A stretch of DNA of 64,000 bases from assembly GCF_025370935.1 (NCBI RefSeq), contig NC_133494.1, positions 7,651,578 to 7,715,577 on the forward strand, given 5' to 3'. Made by a program: the position numbers and the translations under genes. This stretch comes from Choristoneura fumiferana. Taxonomy: Eukaryota; Arthropoda; Insecta; Lepidoptera; Tortricidae. Of the stretch, positions 53,800 through 64,000 are shown in pieces. Positions within the stretch are counted from its first letter, which is position 1; the number at the start of each line of letters is the position of its first letter. The notes under the pieces were generated by a model that was not told the origin of the DNA, did not search any database, and worked only from the letters and a program-made list of their open reading frames with translations.

Positions 53800-54985
53800 C
53801 CCAAAAAACGACTAGGTGTGTGTGAATTTGTTGTAATTTGATTTGCACTTTTTGTAGAAGACTGTCCACAAAAAGGTAGATACCAAAAGGGAACCTTTTA
53901 TAAACCTGCAAGAATTTGATCGTACGGCTAAATTCTTATCCATCACGCTATTGGATTGGACACACGATCGTGATCCTTGCTCATCAAATGCCTCCAACCA
54001 AATTTATAATAAATGGTCAGAAAAGGAGAGATTTCGGTTTTCTTGGTCAGACCTTTATCAATAGTCTTACCGACTGTTACCATCACAAAAACCACCAGAA
54101 AGCCAGCACCAAATTTTAATCCAGTTTTATACATGCAAATCTTCGCTTTTTTACCCGACTGTACGAAGGAGGGTTATGTTTTAAATAAACTGCTGTTAAA
54201 TAAATTATTTTCTTTCTTTCTTTTCGAGTATAAATATCATGTAAGTATAGTCGTTTAACATTATTTACATTTACGTTCTTGATTATTTACGTTGGTCAAA
54301 ATAATTTAGGCACTGTGAAATATTTAAAGTTACAAATCGCAGACGCCCTAACTTTTTATTATGATTATATTTAACTATGTAAGTAGTTTCATATCATAAC
54401 CACTAATTACTGAAAAAAGGGCTGCTTGAGAATAAGCATTCATTGAAAAGTAACACCAGATCATGCATGGTTAGATTTTATCATGTAAGTACAGTCTTTA
54501 ATAATCTGAGCTTATGCAAACAAATTTTATCTTGCAATTCTATTACTTACGTTTAATAAGATATGTTCGTACTGAATGAATGAATGAAACAGTATTTGTT
54601 TTACATTATTTTTTTACATAGTTTTTTGCACATAGCCCTGCAAAACTGTTTACACAGTTTGTCTCCAGGATACAGTCTCTATAAAAATATAAAATAATGT
54701 AAGAATAATTCTTACATATTTTTTTATAATTATTGTTACAACTATGTGTTATGAAAGAGTTTCTACTAAATGTTTTTTAAGGATCTTTTTAAATGTATTT
54801 GGCAAGAAAGGACCGTTTTTACGGGTCTGTTTTTCTTTATGCGGCATCTGTAAAACCCAAACGTAGCTTACTTTCAAGTTTTATGTTTGCATTTACATAA
54901 ATTACTTACCATGGGACAAATGACTTTGTGATTTTAATATCTTTGATCTACAGTCAGTATATCGTGATGTCATGTCATTAATGCT
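53800..54985. other. Intron 4 sequence, nothing firmly recognised
   Basis: ACCCGACTGTACGAAGGAGG at 54153-54172 resembles other lepidopteran repeat ends but has no second copy here. The rest is AT-rich. Confidence 0.35.
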
Positions 54986-54988
54986 TGG

Positions 54989-55156
54989 TTAAGGCTGCGT
55001 TTTGATCAGAGATGTGCGAGGAGGTGCGGAAACGCTTCATTTACCCATCAACGCTCAGCGCAGCTCTAGTAGAAACGACTCGGCGTAGCGAGGATAGGTA
55101 AATGAAGTGTTTGTAACTATTGGTATTGGTTTATCTATGGTGGAAACGCATCTTAA
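54989..55156. mobile_element. Imperfect MITE-like inverted repeat
   Basis: TTAAGGCTGCGTTTTGATCA opposes GGTGGAAACGCATCTTAA, and inside AAACGCTTCATTTACCCA opposes GGTAAATGAAGTGTTT. TTA at both edges may be a target duplication. The arms are diverged. Confidence 0.45.
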
Positions 55157-55159
55157 AGA

Positions 55160-55950
55160 CTGGTTTGGTGGTAGCCGAAGAGTCACAAGAAAACTCCATT
55201 ACTAAGAGAACACTTTCCGTCTTTTAGCTCACCTCTTCACCTCTCAGTTTCGATGAAACGAGTTAGAACCTTATGCCTTTATGATCTTGACTTTATTATT
55301 TTTTTTAGCTGTCCAAGAAAATAAGAAATTAATTTGGGTCAATCAAGATTTAAGTGTTTTTATTCTGGTCATATATACTTTCTTAGAAAAATGTTTGCAT
55401 TGTCTACTACCAGCATGCTTAGGAGAAGAGCCATGAAGGGAAATAAATGCCTTAAAACTGTCACAACTCATATCTTTTAGTGGATTTGTACCTACGTTAT
55501 AAAATGACACTTATTAAGTGACCCGGGAGACACTAGGAAACAGGTACACTAAAAAGTTGAATGACCGATTTAAATAAAAAAGACAATAAGTATGTGATTG
55601 ATCTTTACCAGGTATAAGGATCATAATATCGTCCACATAAATGTATTTAGAAGTGATAAGAGTTAACTAACAAAGAGACATTTCAAGGTAGTTACGGAAC
55701 CCTCGCTCATAAGGAGATTTATTTAATTTCATTATGTCTGGTCTTCATGTAACCGATTGACGTGCACTAGACGTATCATATGGTTAAATGGAATGATTCA
55801 TTACCAATTCATTGAGAGCAAGGCATTGCAGATAACGGGAACAGATAGTTCACTCTAAATAAAATATGACTCTATTGTTTTTGTCTTTCTCGTCATTATT
55901 TGCATTATTTTATGGCTTATAATGTTGTGGTTATCAAGGTTGATTGGAAG
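55160..55950. other. Intron 4 sequence, nothing recognised
   Basis: No coding signal or repeat copy found. Confidence 0.4.
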
Positions 55951-55954
55951 AAGT

Positions 55955-56200
55955 CGTTGTGGTCTATGGTTTTATCTATGGCCTCAAAAACAGAGGGTTG
56001 TTGAACCTGGACTTCACCTGGTGAGTTTTTTTACACTTTAAACTATACATGAGGTTCAGGAAACTTGAACATGCTTACCTGAAAAGCAATTCAGTGGTGT
56101 GTGTTAGATATCGATCCTCAATGGCTCCGTGTGGTCCTCCCATTCTGAGAGGGGGCCTAGCAGTGGGTGCGTGTGTGTATGTAGGTTAACTATGAGCCGT
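55955..56200 (+). repeat. SINE-B, decayed copy
   Basis: CTATGGTTTTATCTATGGCC, CACCTGGTGAGTTTTTT, GCAATTCAGTGGTGTGTG and CATTCTGAGAGGGGGCCTAG, CAGTGGG follow the SINE-B order with many changes. Confidence 0.55.
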
Positions 56201-56304
56201 CAGATAACGATGATGAAAGAAGAACGGGAAAGAAATGATCTTTGCCTAGCACTGACACACTGTTTTTTTTTCCTAGGCTACTGAAAATAAATATTTTTGT
56301 TTAT

Positions 56305-56575
56305 ATTTTTTTCTATTCGACTGGATGGCAAACGAGCAAGTGGGTCTCCTGATGGTAAGAGATCACCACCGCCCATAAACATCTGCAACATCAGGGGTAT
56401 TGAAGATGCGTTGCCAACCTAGAGGCCTAAGATGGGATACCTCAAGTTCCAATAATTTCACCGACTGTCTTACTCTCCACGCCGAAACACGCTTGCTTCA
56501 CGGCAGGATTAGCGAGCAAGATGGTGGTAGCAATCCGGGCGGACCTTGCACAAGGTCCTACAACCTGCAAAACTG
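56305..56575 (+). repeat. Rep-3 element
   Basis: TCGACTGGATGGCAAACGAG, CAAGTGGGTCTCCTGATGG, AACCTAGAGGCCTAAGATGG, GCAGGATTAGCGAGCAAG and GACCTTGCACAAGGTCC, a palindromic block, are shared with 51017-51300. Confidence 0.65.
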
Positions 56576-56711
56576 TGCTAGGCACAACAACGCTAAGATT
56601 CGTTTAATAATGTTAATGAATGAAGAGTTAAAATTTTAAAGCTTCTTGGGCTTTTAAGGCGGCTTCGTTTCATTATTAGGTACGTATAAATCCCAAAATT
56701 TTGTTTAGTTA

Positions 56712-56844
56712 CAGTCGAGTTCGTAAACTTCTGAGCAAAAATTTGTTCAAAAATATCTGAACACGCTTCTACGCCGTTACAATAGAGTCGTGTCCTGTCC
56801 ACATATTTTTTAACAAAAAGCTCAGAAGTTTATGAACTCGACTG
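56712..56844. mobile_element. MITE of the CAGTC group, TA-flanked
   Basis: CAGTCGAGTTCGTAAACTTC then TGAGC is mirrored by GCTCAGAAGTTTATGAACTC then GACTG. TA flanks at 56710-56711 and 56845-56846. 133 bp. Confidence 0.8.
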
Positions 56845-57023
56845 TACCTAACAAGTGTAACTAAGTTAGAAAACTTTTTAATTACAAACGGTTGCGGTAA
56901 AATTTTCAAAGAATATTTTCAACACCTGTATCAAATATCCATCTTCGTTTAGCGATTTTATTAAAGCTCATCAACGCTTCGCTGTGTTTGAATAGATTTT
57001 TTAATTTGGTTTCTTATTTTTTA

Positions 57024-57268
57024 TCAAGTCGTGGTGGCCTAGTGGTTTGACCTATCGCCTCTCAAGCAGAGGTTCGTGGGTTCAAACCTCGGCCCGCACT
57101 CAAAATTCATGTGCGAAATTACATTTGAAATGTACCATGAGCTTTACGGTGAAGGAAAACATCGTGAGGAAACCTGCACACACCTGTGAAGCAATTCAAT
57201 GGTATATGTGAATAGGAGGCCTCTACCCAGCAGTGTGGCGTAAATAGGTTGGGATGATGATGATGATT
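57024..57268 (+). repeat. SINE-B, good copy
   Basis: A-box-like TGGCCTAGTGGTTTGACC and B box GGTTCAAACC (57080-57089) are followed by ATTCATGTGCGAAATTACAT, TTTACGGTGAAGGAAAACAT, TGAGGAAACCTGCACACACC, a short 3' end CCCAGCAGTG and a (GAT)n tail. It lacks about 50 bp of the middle part found at 3896-4200. Confidence 0.75.
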
Positions 57269-57359
57269 TGTTGTTAATATCTCTCAGTGGTCGGCTAAGT
57301 ACCGTAAAATAAGTTAAACAAAGTTAATAGTGTCACTTCTTTCTTAATTTGTCTGTTGT

Positions 57360-57450
57360 TTACATACATACATACATAAAATCACGCCTCTTTCCCAACG
57401 GGGTAGGCAGAGACAACATCCTTCCATTCTCATACAATAAATATACCTAC
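57360..57450. repeat. (CATA)n followed by a Rep-2-like end
   Basis: ACATACATACATACATAAAA then TCACGCCTCTTTCCCAACGG and GGTAGGCAGAGAC resembles the start of Rep-2 (CATCACGCCTG..GGGGTAGGCAGAGCAC). Diverged fragment. Confidence 0.45.
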
Positions 57451-57459
57451 TCGTTTGAA

Positions 57460-60400
57460 TGGAGCATCTTCCTGAAATGTTTTCTATCCTAGACAGTCTT
57501 GTTAGCACTAAATGATGAGATAGGCCATAACTCTCAATTAATTTAAGTACACGGCCATATCCAGTTTTAGCAGGGAAGAAATCGGCAGTTACATGAATTG
57601 AGAAAGATATACGCTATTTTCATCTTTGAGTCACGTTAAAACGTTAGCATTTTTTGTCATTATCGTCTCAGCAAATATTGTTAAAAGAGATGATGCTATG
57701 AGTGTTTTTTTATGAAGACGAGAAAGACTACCGATGCTGAGGCTACTTTGATCAATGTTGTTGCGACTTGTCCGTTCGTTGTGGTGATAGACGAGGATAA
57801 ATCGACGTATGATTCAAATAGTCAAAACGTTTGAATAGTTACTTACCCCCATCCTTGCCATAAGTGCTCAATGGTTAAATAGTTATTACCCTGGCAACAC
57901 ACGGCGGCCATTGTCACTGTGGTCTTATGATTACATCTCTTTGTCGCCCGGCTTGCGTAACCCTGCCGTTTGACTGACGACTGAATAAACACAGGGCCAC
58001 CGGCCCTATTCTGGCTAACTGAGGTTACGCCTTAATTGGTCCGTGGTCCAGGGTCAGGGTAATTTAGACGCCATGGAAATAAATTTGGGTTTACAGCGAA
58101 GGATTTGATTACTTTTAAGCAACTGTAAACGGTCTGTAAGATACTATGAGTATAGACGATTTGCCAATATGTTTATACTCTTGTATTGTGCTCTTTGCAG
58201 AATTTCAACTGATTTGCATAGCCAATCTGTACGATGAGTATTGCGTTGATATATCATTATTTCAATTAATACTTCAAGTAAAGACAAACTGTTCGTAACG
58301 TGCGAATCGTCAATGCCAGCCCTCAGACTTTAGGCTGGACAATTTCAATGAAGCGACCTCGACCATGATGACACCAAAAGACGCATCCAGCATTCATTCA
58401 GCACGACGATACGATGCATTACGTTTAATTTTGAACAATACCATATAGGTATTGATTGCAAAGTCAGCTCAGCTCACCATCCTTGCTGGTCATTCTTGCT
58501 CGGAGGAAACACGCTGCAATTCTAGGACCATGCGTTTACGATTACGTTAAATTCGTACAATAGCTTGTTCGTCAGAATCGGGTCGCGCGTGTGTGTGCGA
58601 CCGTGAATATTCATAGCCCTCATTGATGGCTGTCATCGGCTGAAAGCGGCATTTATCTACAAGCTTCGCGTCTACATAAGCTCTCCAAGTCCCAACTTAT
58701 CTGTTTTGCTTCACCATATTTTGAATGTCTGTGTTTATTTGGTTACGGCGGCTCTGGTAAATTTCGATTTGTGTTTTTTTTTATGTTAATGAATACGTTG
58801 TTGGTCTGGTTTCGGCTGAATGTTTAGTGTGTTGAACGATTGTGTTTCTTATTTTATCCTTAATATTAGGTATTTGAGTGGCATTGTTTTAGATTCCCTT
58901 GTGTACACGTGCTAGTTTATCATTGAAGGTCAAAACGTGTACTTATATTAGCGTTGAAAGAAGACGAAAACTTAACTTTTTTGATAATAATAAGTAGTAA
59001 CTAGAAAAAAAAATGACATTTTTAAACCGAAATCATTACACCAAATAATATCATTAGATTCTAGATAAGTATATTCGATGTAAAACTTTGCCTGAATGAG
59101 TTATGATAAAGAAAATTAGCATCATTTAAAAATATTAATTAGGTAAGTACTTACTGATTACCTAAGTGCGTCGACCGCGGAATCCCATTTGGAATACTTA
59201 AATAAAATCAATGGTGATAAAATAATTTTTTTTAAATCGTTTGTTGTTGAATTATAGCGAATGAATCATTATTGGCTATAATTCAAAAGGTATAATAATA
59301 AATTTGTGGAATTTCACTTAAAAAAACCACATATGTTTTTGGATGTTCGATCACAAATCACAAACTACAATATTGCACATTTTAAATCTTATACTTTATG
59401 TTTATGAAGAAATAGATTTGACTTTAGAGTTGTCATATCATTCTTCTAATGCGTCCTGTTGCCACTTTAAATGTTTCGTAATAAAATGTATCCTATCTTA
59501 ATCGCTGATGATTTGGCTTATAAGAACGGAAAGAATTTTTAAAATTGATTATGTACCTACCTACATAAAATCTTTTCTCTTTAATGTTGTCTTTAGATAA
59601 GACAGATCTTGCGTCAGCGCTTAGTACCTATAGTAGGTCATTACGGAACGGTGCGTGATCAGCACGAAAACTATTAAAATTCCTGTTACTTCTCCAGTTA
59701 ATAGCCGTTGAAAGTTTCATTGAATCATAACACCAGATGTTCACTATCCTGTTTCAGAAAGCAGCGTATTATTACGACTTATCAGCGATATTGCTAAATC
59801 AAACGAAGCGGAAGAGCCAATGATTAGTTCCTGAGGAGCCGCAATTGTTTCTGATCCATCATCGAACAAACCATTCAGGGCTTGTTTGTCTAATGGTTCT
59901 GTGAATTAAGCTTACTTAGCCTAATATTTGTCATAAGGCTCTGATCAGTTTGGTGGTATTGATATTAGTATACCGAGGCGGAAATTGGATATCTGGAGTT
60001 GGGAGAGTAGTTAAACTAATAAAGCTAGACGATTCGTGTCCAAATAGTTGGTAACTATACATACATTGCTTACTTTGTAGCAGTCTGGGTACTGCTTTTT
60101 GACATCAAATTTCCCAAAAATACCACTTCTAGTTAGCACTTGGCAAAAATTCCTTCCATATTCAGTTCAAACGGCAACTAACAGAATAAACCGGCCAAAT
60201 GCGAGTCGGACCGAGACTGACCGAGAGTTACTCACATTGGCCATTAAATTTGGAAATCGAATTGAAATTTCGGGATTTTACCGAATTCCTAAATATTACA
60301 GCGCAGTATGACGAACGTCCATGCAAAAATGTATATCTCCAGACTTAACGGTTAAAATTATGGAAGTTTACATGAATCCCAAATAAAAATATCGGGATAA

Positions 60401-60655
60401 AAGCAGCCTATGTGTTATCTCAGACGTACTAACAAAATAACGCACATATATACACACAAACACGCACGCACGCACACTCCCTTACAAACCTTGATTCGCA
60501 TTTGTAATATTACTTAGTACTTAGTGTTGGTTGACCGTGCTTTGCAATGGTAATGCTACGTTGATAGGTATGTTAGAGTACACCATTAACTTTTATGGAA
60601 AGGAAAATTATCTATTGCAATTTCGCTGTACAGTTTGTACTTATAGGTAAATAAT
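57460..60655. other. Intron 4 sequence, mostly unassigned
   Basis: A repeat-free stretch with raised GC lies at about 57880-58060 (CACGGCGGCCATTGTCACTG, GGGCCACCGGCCC) and another at 58320-58690; these are candidate conserved non-coding sequence. At 60188-60215, ACCGGCCAAATGCGAGTCGG is a Rep-1-like start. At 60440-60515 a (CA)n/(CGCA)n run is followed by a reversed Helitron-like start. No exon found. Confidence 0.35.
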
Positions 60656-60661
60656 GTATTA

Positions 60662-61468
60662 CAGTGCTTTCATTCTAGCATGGTGCGGGTGACAGCTGTC
60701 AATATCACAGACTAGAGAGTGAAAGTGTCGAAACTTGAGTCGATAAAACTAATAATTTAAATTCTTAATCATAATAAAATTAATGTCATCATTAATCCGA
60801 TTCTTACGCTAATTTTGATGAGAATATAAGTGGAATTCTAGGTCGGGATATTATTTGCTACTTAAGTAAGGCTAAACGGAGTTTACAAGAATGTTCGTTC
60901 TTCTTCTTCTTCTTCAGCCCATAGCCACCCAATGCTGAGTGTAGGCATCCTGCACTGCTCGCAACTCATCTCGGTCTAAAACGGTCGGTCGGAATGTTCG
61001 TTACTTACCAATTAATATGTACCGATATAACTCAAGATCCATTACGTCACTACTTTTAAAAAATCAATCAAATCAAATCGAATCTAAATCAATATGTCAA
61101 CAAACTTGAACCTTGATATAATGTTCATTAAGTCCACTCAGAAAAATTATCTATTTTGAGGTACGAGTTTTTTTTTAAGAAGTGACGATTAGGTCCGATC
61201 ACTACGAGTCTCTGTTTTTACGTTACATGCATATTACATTTCTTCACTTAATTGTGCTTTGAATTTTATTATTTGATTATAAAAATCATTCATCATGATG
61301 GCTTAAATTTATTTTGTATAACATATTTCTTTGTTCAAATATTTTACGCCAGTCATATTCAGGCTACAACTGAAATATACTTCCATATATTTAGATCGCA
61401 GCAACTTTTTGAGTAAAACGAAACGGTGCATCAAGTGACACCCGCACCATGCTAGAATGAAAACACTG
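60662..61468. mobile_element. 807 bp element with 33 bp termini and TA flanks
   Basis: CAGTGCTTTCATTCTAGCAT then GGTGCGGGTGACA is mirrored by GTGACACCCGCACCATGCTA then GAATGAAAACACTG. TA flanks at 60660-60661 and 61469-61470. The interior has no transposase frame. A small retroposed piece lies at 60900-60991. Confidence 0.8.
60900..60991 (-). mobile_element. Retroposed fragment with 11 bp target duplication
   Basis: (CTT)n at the left (a reversed GAA tail) is followed by CAGCCCATAGCCACCCAATG, CTGAGTGTAGGCATCCTGCA and CTCATCTCGGTCTAAAACGG. GAATGTTCGTT occurs at 60889-60899 and again at 60992-61002. It is a 5'-truncated LINE or SINE end of unknown family. Confidence 0.75.
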
Positions 61469-61469
61469 T

Positions 61470-61855
61470 AGTTTACCTACTTAAATAAACTGCAACATTT
61501 TGCTTTGTTAATTGCAATCACGAAATTTGTATTTATTGGAACGGCTGTCTGTTTCGGTTTTAATAATGAACTTGTAGAGTTTGCAACATGTTTGTATCTC
61601 GAGTCTTAAGTGGTGCTTGTTTTCTGTGTGATAAATATATTGACTCATTATGGATATGGGCGAGGGTTGGTCTGCATGGAAACAATGTGTCGTACAGATG
61701 TATAATAGCTGAATAGTAAGGTAAAATCTTGTAGATCATTGATATGTTTAGACTTCTGGAAAGCTACACCTAAATTATTTATTAGCTTCATTAATGAGAA
61801 CGAATCGGACAATAATCACCAGTTTAAACGTTGCTTTAGTCACAAACCAAATACT
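61470..61855. other. Intron 4 sequence, nothing recognised
   Basis: No coding signal or repeat copy found. Confidence 0.4.
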
Positions 61856-61858
61856 ACC

Positions 61859-63031
61859 TAACAGTGTGACCACTAAGGTCCGACCGAGACTGCTTTTTTA
61901 ACTCGGCCGAGACGAGACCGAGACGGAGAAAAAAATATATTCTCGAGACCGAGACCGAGACCGAGACACAAAAAAAAGTGCTTTTTTCTATATTATCATT
62001 TTATTAACTAAAAAAAACCGGCAAGAGCGTGTCGGACACGCCCTAATAGGTTCCATAGCCAAAAATAGGTTTCGAAAAATTAAGTAATATTTTTCTAAGA
62101 ATTTACTTGTGTACAGAATCTTCCAAGTTTAGGTATATTTTATACCTGAGGCTGTCTCGAGCAATCTTAGCCGTTATAATTTCCTGTAAATTTGATATCG
62201 TTACTATACTAGTGCATCACGAAGACGCGTGATTTGACAAAATAGACATTGTAATAAAACACGGCACGCGTCATCGTGAATGACTACCTTTACCATCCTA
62301 TTTTTTTTTTTAAATCCACTCAACAGTTTAGATTTTAAGTTGAATATTTCGCAAACAGATCACTGAATCGAAAATCTTCCTCGACCAATGGTTTTAAAGA
62401 CCTATCAACGATACCCACACTATAGTGTTAGTCGAGAAAAAAATCACCCCTACTTACGTCTATGGGACTTCTATGGGTTGGGGTACCCTAAAAATATTTT
62501 TTTTTTATTTAACCACTATCAGCGTGACTGATATGTATATTCATGCAATACAGCTTTCTAGTACTAACGTCTCTGAGCTTAGCCGCGGACAAACAGACGG
62601 ACAGACATGGCGAAATTATAAGAATTCCTAGTTGACTACGTACGCGTTATGAATGAAAAAAAATGTTTTATTATGGATTAATTAAACGTTCCACCGAGTC
62701 CTACAAACAAACTTAATTATCATGTAAATCAAACACAGTATTACCTACCATAATAATCGTTATCGAAAGAAAAGAACTGTCGCTTGTTACTCTAGTAAGC
62801 AAGTAGGTACCTACGCGCGAGCCCGGGCGGGTTGACCATAAAAATCCAGAAAGCTCATGCCACCCGGACATCGCGGTAACCGCGCGCCATATTTAAATTC
62901 AGTGCGTCGCGGAGTCTCGGTCGCGGCCGAGAATCTCGCTGTTTTGGGCCGAGACCGAGACCGAGATCGGCCGATTTCCGAGATTTGTCGAAACGAGACC
63001 GAGACCGAGATCTCGGTAACAGTGTGACCAC
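61859..63031. repeat. GAGACC-repeat element with 15 bp direct repeats and nested Rep-1
   Basis: Degenerate (GAGACC)n tracts lie at 61881-61970 and 62905-63013, and TAACAGTGTGACCAC occurs at both edges (61859-61873 and 63017-63031). Between the tracts sits a decayed Rep-1 (62011-62635). The edge repeats could be a target duplication or element ends. The tracts are unusually GC-rich for the region. Confidence 0.55.
62011..62635 (+). repeat. Rep-1 element, decayed copy
   Basis: AAAAACCGGCAAGAGCGTG, TCGGACACGCCCTAATAGG, TCGAGAAAAAAATCACCCCT, ACTTACGTCTATGGG, TAGCCGCGGACAAACAGACG and ATGGCGAAATTATAAG follow the order of the full copies. Confidence 0.65.
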
Positions 63032-63034
63032 CAT

Positions 63035-63555
63035 TTGTAATATTAGTATGCAAACCCCTTTACACTTTGCAGGATTACTGGGTACTACGGTCACGTTCGA
63101 CCCGAATCGTCGATAATTAATCATTTCGTTTATCTACCAGGACGTGGATAAATTGCTATGGCGAATTAAACAAATGTTCCTCGGGCTCGGTCGTAGATTT
63201 TGTTTGGATGTGTTTGTGACCACCTGGTACAAACTGAACTTTAACTAATTCAGTACCTCTGAGGATTATAGGTACAACCAGGAGCCGTTTGCGTTTACCT
63301 CTTTCACACTTAAGTGGTTGCGAAAGAGGACAATAAAGTCATTGGTGGTTCCTTTCAACATCTTTGTATCCCTTGATTGTAAAATGATGTATTGTAAAAT
63401 GATATTTTTACGGCCAGAGCGCTATTTTGAATCCTAAGCGGAGCGAGCGATGTAAGAGAGAATCCTGGGCGCAGCGAGGAATTGTAAAGTAGAATCATGG
63501 GCGCATCAAGGGATTCAAAGTACCTACGCCACCCACGGATAAATGTTAATACACA
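63035..63555. other. Intron 4 sequence, nothing firmly recognised
   Basis: At 63410-63515 three short blocks (AATCCTAAGCGGAGCGAGCG, AATCCTGGGCGCAGCGAGG, AATCATGGGCGCATCAAGGG), 35-43 bp apart, form a weak tandem repeat. No gene. Confidence 0.4.
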
Positions 63556-63559
63556 AATA

Positions 63560-63715
63560 GACGACCAGATAGCCCAGTGGTTAGAGAACCCGACTTAAGG
63601 ACCCCCGATCGATCCCCGAGGATCGGAGGGTTCGATCCCCGGTCGGCGCAGATATTGCTTACTTTGGAACTACGTCAATTTGTGTTAAGTGTCCTGTGAT
63701 ATTTATTTATTTAAT
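63560..63715 (+). repeat. SINE-A, decayed copy with internal deletion
   Basis: The head GACGACCAGATAGCCCAGTG then GTTAGAGAACC and B box GGTTCGATCCC are present. The middle of the body is missing and the 3' end TTGTGTTAAGTGTCCTGTGA then TATTTATTTATTT is joined on. The head contains an extra palindromic GATCGATCCCCGAGGATCGG. Confidence 0.65.
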
Positions 63716-64000
63716 GTTAGCACAGCTAACACTGGGTATTCATGGATATGTACCTATGAATTTGTACAGAATCCTCGATATGCGAGTCCAACTCGCACTT
63801 GGCGGTTTTTTTTTTCAAATAACGTAACTAAATGACCAGACGTATGTAGTTCGCGCGTTTTATTTAATTTAGGTAGCGCACAGTCGCGCGTCATTCGGCT
63901 CATCTTATGGACAGTAACTTTATTCATGCAATATCAGTTCGATCTCTTTAGTCGAGACGCGGAACTCCAATAATTCATGTTCTGAATTCAAATCTTACTG
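63716..64000. other. Window end, intron 4
   Basis: TATGCGAGTCCAACTCGCAC then TTGGCGGTTTTTTT (63779-63812) is a reversed Rep-1-like start. Nothing else is recognised. Confidence 0.4.

Noticed and set aside
62811..63124. Arg/Ser-rich frames resembling SR proteins
   Set aside because: They are translations of the degenerate GAGACC repeats, not an RS domain gene.
46796..64000. A fifth Pde11 exon carrying the start of GAF-A
   Set aside because: I looked for an acceptor followed by a VKDI-like start and found none I could support; a short exon could have been missed.

Overview
The window looks like a euchromatic piece of a lepidopteran (moth or butterfly) genome. It is AT-rich, almost free of protein coding, and packed with repeats of lepidopteran type: tRNA-headed SINEs, Helitron-like TC...CTAG elements, TA-flanked foldback MITEs and 5'-truncated LINE ends. 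I infer the order from repeat style; no species-diagnostic gene is present.

The one host gene I can support is on the + strand. It is the 5' part of a PDE5/6/11-clade cyclic nucleotide phosphodiesterase, best matched to insect Pde11. Four coding exons join in phase: 4666-4723 (predicted first exon), 37089-37230, 42016-42126 and 46618-46795. They give 163 codons ending at phase 0, just before the position where the family's GAF domains begin. The GAF and catalytic domains must lie beyond base 64000. Introns are about 32.4, 4.8 and 4.5 kb, then more than 17 kb. Two regulatory features can be read in the protein: a possible N-myristoylation start (MGQTAS, Cys8) and an RKIS site equivalent to the PKG/PKA site of vertebrate PDE5.

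Everything else sits in or near these introns. 1-4600 is upstream sequence with two SINE copies. Intron 1 (4724-37088) holds foldback elements, a Helitron-like element at 18730-20305 whose empty site can be read from a second copy of its host repeat, a 1.4 kb foldback at 28233-29637, LINE 3' fragments (11511-12440, 18100-18285), and a broken two-part ORF (33625-33989) inside a cluster of eight short GTGAC..AGTGG-type motifs. Introns 2 and 3 hold a second Helitron-like element (38306-38533), a 20 bp minisatellite, more SINEs and a small MITE inserted in a SINE. Intron 4 holds an RTE-type LINE remnant on the - strand (about 48070-48805), a nested Helitron-like/LINE structure (49784-50872), further SINEs and a GAGACC-repeat element (61859-63031).

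No tRNA, rRNA, CRISPR or prokaryotic feature was seen. The most informative signals are the paralogous empty sites, which show exact insertion joints, and the nested order of insertion. The feature most likely to be a poorly described system is the 33.4-34.4 kb block.
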